Assembly: GCF_028769735.1 (NCBI RefSeq)
Contig: NC_088178.1
Location: forward strand, 20,534,357-20,598,356
Length of the DNA stretch: 64,000 nt
Direction: 5' to 3'
Source: Zonotrichia leucophrys gambelii
Lineage: Eukaryota; Chordata; Aves; Passeriformes; Passerellidae
The notes below the pieces were generated by a model that was not told where the DNA came from, did not search any database, and saw nothing but the letters and a program-made list of their open reading frames with translations. A program made the position numbers and the translations under genes. Shown here piece by piece: positions 53,931 to 64,000 of the stretch (positions are counted from its first letter, which is position 1; each line of letters opens with the position of its first letter).

Positions 53931-56900
53931 AGTGCACGCCCCCACATCCCAGGCCAGATGTTTCCAGTAATGCATGACGAGTGCGCCAGGGGCCACCCCT
54001 TGCTTGGCCTCTCGCCGAGGCCTCTCTTCCCTCCCCTCTCCATCCCAACGGGCTTCCCACGTGCTGGGATGTGTGCCTGCTCCCCAGCACCCTGCCCTGC
54101 TCCCTGAATACCTTCCAGTTCCTGCAACTCGGGGCCTTGGCACTGCATCCTGTGTCTTCAGGAAGGAGCTGCTTTGGGGAGCTTGGCAGGAGCGCAGCGC
54201 AGCACCCCAAGTGCAGCAACAGCACAGCCTTTCCCACATCCCACTGAGAGTCCTTTCCATCTCCACAGCCCTGCACACCATCCCGGGGCTGACCTCACAG
54301 TGTTCCAACCAGTTTGGGAAGCATCCCTTGTCTGTCTGTCTGTCCACAGATCCTTGCTCTGTCCTTGAGGCCTGCTGCCTGGTTAGGGAAATCCTCCATA
54401 GGGGTGGGGCAGTGATGGGGCGGTGCCCCAGGTGTGTCTGTCCAGGCCCCAGTGCAGCAGTCTCACCAGCTGCTGGGCTGCAGGAGGGGTGCAGTCATGC
54501 ACCACCACTGCTTTCGTTTTGGAAGTGTGGTAAAGCCAGAATGAAGGCTCCCACAGCAGGAAGGGGAAGGCAGCAGTGAAACTGACAGTGCTTAGGTCCT
54601 CCCACACATTCCCAGCACCTACACATGGCTGCTCTACACAAGGAGCCAGGTTGCTCACTAGCACCCTCGCTCCCGGCTGCGTGTGGCCTCACACTCCAAC
54701 CCTGCAGCTCAAACCCTGCAGCCAGAACCTGAATCCAGCATCCCACACCTGGCTTCCTGAACCCAGCATTCCACACCCAGCATCCCGTGCCAGAGCCAGA
54801 ATGTGGCTGCAACCCACACCCCTGCCCCAGGATCTGAGCTTTGGAGAGGAGCTGCCAGCTGTGGAGTTGCAGACTTGATCCTTAAGGGTTGGATTTCCAT
54901 GGATGAAACTCGTGCTTTCAAACACCCTTCATAGGATCTCTCTCACTTTTTATGCATCTCCTCTGTGCACTCAACAGGAGCTCAGGAGATGGGAAAAGAG
55001 GAGGAGGGGGCCTGCAGCCCCAAGTGGGTCAGCAAGGGGTGCTCCTTCTCCTCTGCAATCTCTGAGATGCTGCAGTGTTTTCTACCAAACAGCTCTTTCT
55101 CCCAGGGGCCTAGCTGCTTTGTGCACCCATTGTCATGGTGCTACCACACCAGTCAGAAGTTTCCTGAGCTCTCCTGGTGCCCAGAGACACAGCAGGAGCA
55201 GAGGCCAAATGTGATCTGTGGGGAGTGAGGCTGCAGTGCCAAAGGGGTTTAGGAGCAGTGCTCCAGCCTGTACTCATGCACCCTTCAGACCTCTCTCCCC
55301 ATCTGGCAACAATCATGCCCCCATTCCCCATCTTGGAGCACTCCTCTCTTTCCTTCCTCACTATCCCCCACACCCCATGGCTGACAGGTGTCACAGTGTC
55401 CCTCAAATCCTTGCAGGGTGGCAGGGCCACAGCTCCCCTACCCTAGTGCCATTCCAATCTGTGAGGCTGGAAGCTTCCGCCTCTGTGGGCAGGTGCAGCA
55501 ACCTCCTGGCGTCAGTGCCATCTCTGTGGGAGACCTGGGTCAACTTGCAGGTGGCATTGCTGCCTAGGCAGCACAGCCTCTCCTCTCCTATCTGCACGGG
55601 TGCTGTTGCCTGGGAAACCATGGGCAAAATGCGGGCAGGGATCCAGAGGGTTGAAGGGTGGAGAGGAAATGCCAGCTCCCAGCACCTTTGAAAGGGATGG
55701 GCTGGGTGAAACACCAGCAATCTCTGAAGATTTCCCATGCACCAGGCCTGCAGCACAGGCTTGTGATAATCCCCAAGTGGCTGAAGCCCTGATGAGTCCA
55801 GGGCTTGTCCTTGAGTTCAGGTGTGCAACAAATGCAGCAGGACTTAATGCTGTCCCTGCTGTGCCTGACATGGAGGTTGGCTCTCCACCTCCCCAGACAG
55901 ACCCTGGGGTTGTTTCCCAAGCATTTCCCAGGGCACCATGAGCCCCAGGACTGCTGGCTCTGGATCTGGCCTTGAGGTGTCCCTATGGTGGGATGCTGCA
56001 TGCAGAACTGGGGGCGCCTTACCCACCCCTCCTAGAATGACAGCTCCAGTGCTTGCGTGTATCCTGGGGTAGGAGGCAGGGGAAATTTTAAGTTCAGCTT
56101 TGGCATGAACCAAAATCAAGCAATTTTATTTTCTTTTAAATAATCTTCTTGGAGGCAGCTTACAGCTCCCCAGGCTGCAGGTCAGCCCCAAAGGGCACAG
56201 GGCTGCCTGAGGAGCTGCAGAGACTGGGAGACCATACACTCTGGAGTGGCTGTCATCTCACTCCCCCAAATTTCCGCCTGTGCACTGGAGCCTGGAAAGG
56301 AAGTGAACTGGTGGGGAACAACCTCTGCCTTCAGGATGGGAGGAATGGGGATAGAAGTCCCTACACAGGCTGGCTGTGCCCACTCTGGCAATTTCACAGC
56401 TGGCCCTGTATTATCAGGAGGGATGCTGCAAGAGGAGCAGCAGAAACACCACAGAAGAGCCACCAGATTGTGTTTTGTCCTCCCAGCTTTCCCATATTTC
56501 TTTTCTCTCTGGCATATCATCTCCATCCTGCCTGACACATTCAGAGAGACTGAACTGTTCTATGACAGCATGTCATCTCCTGCCCCAAAACACCCATGAT
56601 AGTATCAAAGCTCTTGGAAACCCCCCCAAATTGTCCCTGATTTGCCAGCAATTCAAAGCCACCTCGTGACAGCTGCCTTGCTCCCCAGCATAGATCTGGA
56701 GTGAGGGCAGTGCCATGATCCTGCTCTGGCACCCCTCTGCATGCTGGCACCCCATCCCTGCTGTGCCAAGGACTGCCCTTCCCCCAGCCCTGCCCCAGGC
56801 TTTACCAGCAGCTCACACCCTCTCTGGGCTTCCACTGAGTGCCCACAGCCTGGGCCAGTGCCAGGACAGGCAAGTGACATCGGGAGGAAATACCACAGGC

Positions 56901-59900
56901 ATCAGTGCTTGTGGTCACAGGGAGCTGCATCCCCAGCAGCCACAGCTCTTGGGGACTTTCCACTCCCGTGCCTGCGTGCCTGCTAATGACCTAGGAAAAT
57001 TCCTTCACAGATTATCCAGACAGCCTGAGAGAAGCCCTGGCTTGGATGGGCAGCAAGATGGGTGTGGATGCCCAGGGGACAGCAGCCACAGGAGTTGAAG
57101 CCAGGCTCCTACACTACCCCATTGTGCCCTCCCTGCAGCTTTGGTGGCACACACAGCACCCAGCTCACAACACAGAGCTTGTGTTTGACACCACGGTTAC
57201 GTGTGCCTGGTGGGGACAGTCCTGGCTACAGACAAAGATTTCTCTGCTGCGAGCTCATACTTTGGCTTCAGGTCCCGAGGTTGTTGTTCCTCCCTCTGCC
57301 CTGGTGACACCTGTCTGGGAGGCACAGAGCCATCTGGATGGGCTCAGCATCACCCAGGTCAGCCCTGCACTGGGCTGCCTCGTCCCTGGAATGTGGCTCT
57401 CCCCAGGGCATGGGGGGCAACAGGGTGCTGGCTCCCTCGTGGGAAGCATGTCCTCCTCTCCCAGGGCAGTGCCCAGGTCCTGACATGACAGCTGTGGTGC
57501 CTTGGGCTGCCCAAAATAGCTGTCCCTGGTTCCCCACTGCCTGGCCATTGGAAGCTATCCCATGACAGCGCCCCATGGAGCTGGAGCCAGCTGGAAGTGA
57601 TCACTGTAATGCTCAGCCTGCCACCCACGGGCTGCCCAGCACCCTGGGCTGGGACAAGCATCACCCCAGCGCCTGTCTCCTTGCCACAGCCCTGGGCACC
57701 CTCGGGCACTCTGCCTGGGGAGGGTGTGTGGCTGTAGCCCCGGGCCTTGTCACACCCACCTTTGCCCCCCAGACAGGGATAGCTGGTGCCTGGAGCTTCA
57801 GCAGGGCTTGCAGAAATGCTCCCATCTCCTGTTGCAACTTGGCAGCCAGCCACGTGCTGCAGGGTGCACACCCTCCACCTCCCAACCCCCATCCCCTTCC
57901 CCATCCGTTCCCCTTTTGCCTCAGGCACCTTCCTCTCCCCAGCCTGGCCAGCTGGCTCTTGGGCCTGGCAAAAGGGGGTGGCATTGCTGCCCTCTGGGCT
58001 GGTGCTGAGTCCCTAGGGGGTGGTGGGCAGGCAGGGACCCAGGCATAAATCACACCTGGCTGCTGAGGCTGGGCTGGGCAGCGTCCCTGGGGTAGTGGCA
58101 CTCCCACAGAGAATGGATTGAGGGACAAGGGACAATGGCTGCAGCAACCTGGCCAAGCAGCAGCCAGTACTTGCCCCAAATGACATTTGTCCATGCAAGT
58201 CCCTGGAGAGAGGCCCCAAGGCTATCTCTGTTGCATCCTCAAGGGCAGTGAGCAGGATGAGGTGCTGTCCACCCAGCTTACCATGCAGCCTTCCACCCTG
58301 CATGACACAGGGGTTTCAGTTCCCTTTGGGGCATGTCTGTGACATTTCTCCTCACCCATCCCCTGACTTCTGCTGAAATTCCCTTTGGGGAAATCAGCCG
58401 AGCATCCCAGTGGAGGGGGGACAAAATGACATCAGCCCTAGGAAACAGCCCATTTCCCTGCAGCCCTGACAGACTGCAGCCAGGTGCTGTGGCCCTGGGC
58501 TTGGTGACCCATGGGACAACAAGGCTACAGAGGCCCCGACCTGTGCTGTGGACATCCCTGGGCTCCAGGCTAAGCTCATCCAGGTTAGAAACCAGCCTGT
58601 AACAGAGGAGTCTGCAGGGACCTCATACCTGGTACCTGCCATGTAAATATCTGTGCCTTTATCTGAAACACCAGCGAGTTCTCACATCAGCATCTTTGGT
58701 TTTGGCAGTAAAATACTGAATAGAGCTGTTTTCTTCTAAGGAAATTTTATAATAGCTCAAATGTTAAACTGACATAACCCTTTCTACTGACAGGGTCTGC
58801 ATGGTGCACTGTGTGTGGACTGGAGGTCTGTTCCGTGTTGGGCCACCCAGGGTTCCTGCATATCAAGGCATCTAAGATTATCTACAGTAGTCACTTTATA
58901 GTATGAGCTTTATTAAATAGCATTTAAAATGTCACTTAATGAATCTGAGTGCCTTTCTCACTGGAATAATGACAATCCAGAACATTCTGGTGCAAAAAGG
59001 ACACCAACTGCATTAGGAGTAGAAGTCCCAGAGTGTGAGGGGGCTGGAGAGCTCCATGGTTGAAGCCCATGGACTTTGGGACAGGTGATTTTAAATACAA
59101 TTCCTGTTTCTGGCAGAGATGAGCGGGCTCTATGGCTGTTGCCATCAGGCATGTCCAGACCTGAATGCTGGGGACCCCCTACGAGGCTGTAGGGGGAGGA
59201 TCTCCCCAGCACACATCCAGAGAGGTGGAGGCACCCACGGCACAGGGACAGAGCCCAGACGGGGCCCAGCCTTGCTCAGTGAGGGTCACCTCTCTGCCTT
59301 CTTCGTCCCGCTCAGTGCAGGGGACCCCGGGGGATGCTGAGCACTCGCACTCACGGGGCCTGAACGGGAACTGCCGGCAGCAGGAGGAGGAGGAGGGCCG
59401 GGAAGGAGCCGCGCTCCCTCTGCGGACAGCTGCTGCTCACTGCAGCCGGCGAGGCAGCGGGACCCCGGCCCTGCCCGGCTCCCACGGCTCTCTTAGGGAT
59501 ACTGTCCATCAAAGGCGGTGGGCACAGCCCCCGTGGGTCCCTTAGCCCTCGCTGCTGGCAGGTACCAGGGTTGTGTGCCCCTGGGTTGTGTCCCACGCTG
59601 GCGTGTGCCAGCCACAACGGTTCACGTCTCCCTTGTGCAGAGCTTGTAGGAGCTCCATGTATAAAGCTGGAGGGAGGGAGAGCAGATAAAATCAGATATC
59701 ACAGCAGATAAAATCCAGATATCCCTGCTGAGAGTATCCCCAAGTCTGAAAGCAAGGTCTGGGATGTCTGAGGACAGGGATAAGCAGCCTCCAGGCAAGG
59801 CCAGGCTCTGCCATGCAGAGCTGCCTGTCCTAGGGACACTCACCCCAACAAGCTCCAGCGTGCAGCTTCGCAGCTCTTAATGTGACTTGGCAGCAGTAAG

Positions 59901-62385
59901 GGAAGCAGGGGACAGAGGGGACAGCTGGAAAAGACTGAGAAGGATGGCCCAGGCCCAGGGACCGGCCAGGAACATGGTCCTCATGGGATGGGGTGAGGTG
60001 CTGGAGAGATGGGTATGCAGGCACTGCTCAGGCTGGCCAGCCCTAAGCTCCCACTGCTCAGACTCGTTTAGGACTTCTTCTGATCTGTGAGGCAGGGATT
60101 TTAGGACAAGCTGGAGGTAAAATGCTTGGTGTCAGAGTAGAATGAAGAGCAGCACATTTATGGAAAGACACAGGGCTGGCTGTCTTAGCTGTCAAGGACA
60201 ATCACAGGCTGGTGGGCATTGCATTTGTCCTGGAGAAACAGCAGAGTTTGAGATGGGATCTAATTAATAAAGACTGAGTGGGTAGGAATCCTAATGCACG
60301 TTGCCTTTGCCTCGTGTAAACTCGACCTCGCCTGTCCAAAACTATTGAAACCCTCTCCAAGACAAGGAATTAACCTGTTAGAGGCACTGAGTAGTCCAGC
60401 AAGGAGTCTGGTGAGATGAGCACGGTGGCACGTCCACAGAGCACAGAGCTGCAAGTGCCAAAGGGTGCTCGGCTCAGTGCCCATGGCACGGCACAGAGGG
60501 ACAAGGGGCAGCCAGGTCTGTGGGTGCCTGGACGCTGCTCTGTGCTTCATTGCAGAGCAGGGGAAATGCCAAACCTCTTCTCTCCAGATGATGCCGTCAT
60601 GGAGCAGCTGGAAACTGTGGGAGCAAAATGCCGCGTTTCACCCAAATCCGGGTGAAGAAGGCGCAGAAGGGGACAGCGGGCCTGGCTGGCGGGGGACCGT
60701 GCTGCCCCGGCGCTGAGGGACCGCCATCCCCGGAGCTCGGAGCGGCGGTGTCCGCGGCCGGCAGGGGGAGGCAGACACCGCGGCGGCGGCGGGGGATGCT
60801 CCGCACGGCCGCAGGGACAGGAGCAGGGGCACAGCCCGCTGAGTCGGGGTGGCACAGCGTGCCCCACGGCCCTGGGCTGCCCAGAGCCCACCCGGCTGAG
60901 CTCCGGGCTGTAATTTCGGGATGTAGCCCCAAGATAGTTTCTGACCCAACAACCAACCTCACATGGCACTGAGCACAGGGATAAGAAGGTGTCAGTTTGT
61001 GTCAGAGGAGATGTGGATCTGCCCTGGTGGCACTGGGGTCTTCACTGCATGGACACGGAGCCTGTGCCATCATCTTTGGAGAGCTTGTCCCGCTGGGGTG
61101 CAGCCTCATCCTGTCTCCATGGGAAGTGCTGACGTGCCCCCAGCCATGCCCCTGTGCCTCACACCCACCGTAGATATCAGTCCTGGAGGTGACAGTTCCA
61201 GGGCACACCTGGTGCCGCTGGTGCAGCCACTGCCTGAGTTGGTGTGCCAGCTCAGACTGCACCAGGAGCTCCCCACGGCCGTCAGCACTGATGGGGCCTG
61301 GGTGTGTCCCCAGCTAAATTTAAAGGCCTTTGCGGTATAAATATCCTCAGTCATAAATAAACAGAGGCTAGATGTTTATCAGGGCCTTCCTGGCAGCCCC
61401 AATCCAACATGCCAGGCACCCCGCACAGCCTCTGTGGTCCTCTCCAGGCTGTCCCCCATGCCAGCAGCACAGCTGGGTCCTGTACAGCCCTACAGGGACA
61501 CGATCACAGGATCCTGCCCCACACCACAGCCCTGCTCTGATCCCACCAGGCCACCAGCATCGAAGTTCCAGCAGGCACTTGCTCCTGTGGGGATGCTGTC
61601 TCCCAGAGTTTGCTGGTGGGAGTGGGGATGGCCCCAGACCTTGTGCTGTCACCTGCCACCAGCACTGTTTTCCTGGCTTCCTGAGAACAAGTTTGTGTGG
61701 GGACACTGGGGTTGGCATCCTGGCACCTGCTGTTGCTGGTGTGGGCACCACTTGTGGGCACCACTTGTAGGGACTTGTGCCACCAGTGCTGGAGCCCTGG
61801 GGACCCTGAGGCATCCTGGGCCTAGCTCCAGAGCTAGTGCATGGAGTGTCCTGGGCTGGGCTGGCACTGCCACTTGGACACTGACCACCATGGGACCACT
61901 GTGGGACAAGAGCCACTGCCACCATTAGGGGTGACCACACTGGGGGGAAGGAACCAGACTACAATGTGGGGTGGAGTTCGAGGTGTTGTCAGAGAGCCAG
62001 GAACACATGAATGGGAGGTCAGGACCAGGCAGAGTGGCAGAAGCAGCTCCTCAGCAGTGGCAGAAGGCTCCCACGGGCTCAGCACCCATGTTTCTCCTAG
62101 TTGTTCCTGGATTACCCATTTCCAGCCCCTGTTCTGCGTCCTGCATATCTCAGGATGTCCCACTGTTCACTTTCATGGTCCTCAACCAACATGATCCTGC
62201 ACAGCCTTCCTACCCACAGCTCCCATCATGAGGCCTCTGAAACCCTCCTGTAGCTCACAGGGGCTGGAGCATCCCTTTACAAGAGCCAGCATCTTCTCTG
62301 CATCCCACAACTGTGTCAGCAACATGGACTGGGCTGAAGGGGGATGCTCTAAAGTTAAGCCCCATTGTGCTATACTGTGAGGCGG
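53931..62385. other. Intergenic DNA with no supported gene
   Basis: No exon chain or zinc-finger, transporter or other family motif was recognised on either strand. Points of note inside are an AT-rich block at 58640-59110, GC-rich patches at 59290-59560 and 60620-60860, and a loose CCAGCATCCCACAC-type repeat at about 54690-54800. Confidence 0.5.
58640..59110 (-). other. AT-rich block with a minus-strand AATAAA
   Basis: This block is much richer in A and T than its surroundings. TTTATT at 58909-58914 reads AATAAA on the minus strand. It could be a 3' end of an unrecognised minus-strand transcript, an old transposon remnant or a conserved element. I could not connect it to any coding exon. 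Confidence 0.25.
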
Positions 62386-62525
62386 TGTCAAGATTTAACC
62401 CCAGCTGCCAACTAAGTACCACACAATTGCTTCTTCACTTTCCCTTCCCATTCCTCCACCAACAGCTTGGGGAGGAGGATCAGGAAAGAAAATAAAGTAG
62501 AACTCAAGGGCTCTGATAAGAACGT
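62386..62525 (+). mobile_element. Truncated ERVL-type LTR fragment
   Basis: TGTCAAGATTTAACCCCAGC and CAACTAAGTACCACACAATT match the left end of a common avian ERVL LTR family as I remember it. The similarity fades after an AAAGAAAATAAAG stretch near 62490. No right end or target duplication is visible. It may belong to the same broad family as the LTR at 18.3 kb. Confidence 0.65.
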
Positions 62526-64000
62526 CATCCTGTGGCTAGGCTGAGCTGTCAGCAGCTTGGCCGCACCTTGCAGAGGTGTGAGGGGAAACCTCTGGCACAT
62601 CCGCTCCTGGTAAAAGGTCACCAGAATTTGCTCAGAGCTGCTCCCCAGCACTTTCAAACCATTCCTGGCTAGCTCAGGTCCATCCTCCTCACCATCTGCA
62701 GCCCAAGGTTAATGAGTACCTCCAGGGTACACAACTGGAGGGTCATTAAACAGCAGTCGAACAAGATGGGGCTGCCAGCAGCACTCGAACAAAGAGGGCT
62801 GATTCACTGTTTGCCCTGCAACAATATTTACCATGCCGGGAGTGAGGGAATGTTTGTGCGGGACAGGACGGCGCGGCGACACGGGGACCAGCAGGGGAGT
62901 GTGACAGTGCTGGGCAAAGGACTGCTCACACTGCTGCAGTCCCACCCACTGCAGGTAGGGTGCCTGGCGCAGCCACCTCTGCTCTCAGCTCAGCAGGGTG
63001 TCCCCGTGTCCCTCTGGTGTGTCTGTCCATCCCGGGGAACCAAAGGCCACCTCCATAGGTGCCCAGCCTTCCCCTTGCTAGCAGCCTGCTCCAGCATCCT
63101 TGCTGGCATGTTGTCCCCATCATCTTAGCCTGTTTCCCAACGAGGCAGAGAGCTGGAGACAAGGACAACAGGGATGGATGTACCTGGCTGAAGGTGGGGA
63201 GAATCCTCCCCCAGGAGACCCTGGCGTGAGGCTGCTTGTGGCTCAGGTGTGGCTGAGAGGGATGTTATGGGGGAGCATGTGCCTTCACTGATCCTCATTT
63301 GTCTCCTTTGCTGTCCCCAGAAAGCCAATGCTTTCAGGGTCATTTGCTGATCAGCTCACTACCTAATTAGCCTTGACTGAAGATGTGTCACGTGAACAGC
63401 CAGAATGCTCATGCTCAGACATATGTGAACACACACACACACACACACACACACGTGTCTGTGTGTACTCAGCAGCCTGAAGGCCAGGACACCCTGAGAG
63501 GAACACGCTGCCTCTCCTGGGAGATGCTAAGACACGAGAGGAGTTCAGCAAAGACGCTGCTTCATGCCAGGGCCTGCCAGGCAGCCAGCTTCCCTAGCAC
63601 AGCAGTGATGGGCTGGGGCACGCAGGCCATACCCTCCCCATGGGCCCTCCAGCCACTCTGGCTCCCAGCCCTGTCAGCACTGCCTGGCACAGCCTTTTTC
63701 CAAAGCAGTGCTTGTACTGCACCATGCTGAGGCCTCTAAGCATCCCACTGGTATCATGTTCCCCCCTACCTGTGTGCCAGGACAGGAATTGCTGGTTCCA
63801 GGCTGTCAGTGGCCAGGAGCTGGTGGGATCAAGAAGCACCCACAGCTCATTCCAGCACGTGCACCCAGCATAGGGACAGTGCTGGTTGTGCTGGGTGTGC
63901 ATGTTCAGCTGCCGGGTGGATGAGCAGCTGGCACCAACCTGTTTCCTCCCCAGTGTCCCATCAGAGTCAGGACTCGTGTCGGTGGGGCACAGGGGACGCA
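62526..64000. other. Intergenic DNA at the right edge
   Basis: No gene was recognised. AT-containing stretches at about 62810-62850 and 63340-63375 (with CTAATTAG at 63363-63370) stand out from the GC-rich background and could be conserved regulatory sequence, which cannot be tested here. Confidence 0.4.
63429..63454. repeat. (AC)13 microsatellite
   Basis: This is an uninterrupted 26-nt AC run followed by GTGTCTGTGTG. Confidence 0.97.

Noticed and set aside
53931..64000. A KLF17-like zinc-finger gene, expected beyond SLC6A9 in mammals
   Set aside because: No C2H2 finger motif was found on either strand in this interval.

Overview
The window is vertebrate nuclear DNA and almost certainly avian. 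It has long GC-rich introns with GT-AG splice sites, a CR1 LINE fragment and ERVL-type LTRs of the kind common in birds. Its genes match the block IPO13 - DPH2 - ATP6V0B - B4GALT2 - SLC6A9 (human chromosome 1p34 in mammals). The species cannot be named from sequence alone. All gene models were built by hand from reading frame, splice sites, intron phase and remembered human protein family sequence; no alignment was run.

Layout. 1-14659 (+): the 3' two thirds of IPO13 (17 exons; the gene begins left of the window). 15939-19289 (-): complete DPH2 (6 exons), tail-to-tail with IPO13 and head-to-head with ATP6V0B. A CR1 element, itself split by a solo LTR with a 5-bp target duplication, lies in DPH2 intron 1. 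19290-19623: a compact bidirectional CpG promoter with CCAAT boxes and a ZNF143/THAP11-like site. 19624-25609 (+): complete ATP6V0B (8 exons). About 28.1-28.7 kb: CpG island and probable untranslated first exon of B4GALT2, whose six coding exons run 30891-33897 (+). 37148-50255 (-): complete SLC6A9 (glycine transporter GlyT1), with two alternative coding first exons (near 50.2 kb and 45.9 kb) and a CpG-island promoter near 52-53 kb. 53.1-53.9 kb is a TG/CA-rich low-complexity tract. 53.9-64 kb has no gene I can support, only a truncated LTR, a short (AC)n run and a few GC-rich or AT-rich patches.

The genes do not form a pathway. They are housekeeping or cell-surface functions kept in a conserved neighbourhood: nuclear transport (IPO13), diphthamide synthesis on eEF2 (DPH2), V-ATPase proton pumping (ATP6V0B), Golgi galactosylation (B4GALT2) and glycine reuptake (SLC6A9). 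I found no CRISPR array, prokaryotic-type system or evidently novel multigene system. The points most worth checking are the alternative GlyT1 N-termini with tandem in-frame donors, the DPH2/ATP6V0B head-to-head arrangement, the apparent absence of CCDC24 between B4GALT2 and SLC6A9, the LTR-in-CR1 nest, and several candidate regulatory elements in SLC6A9.
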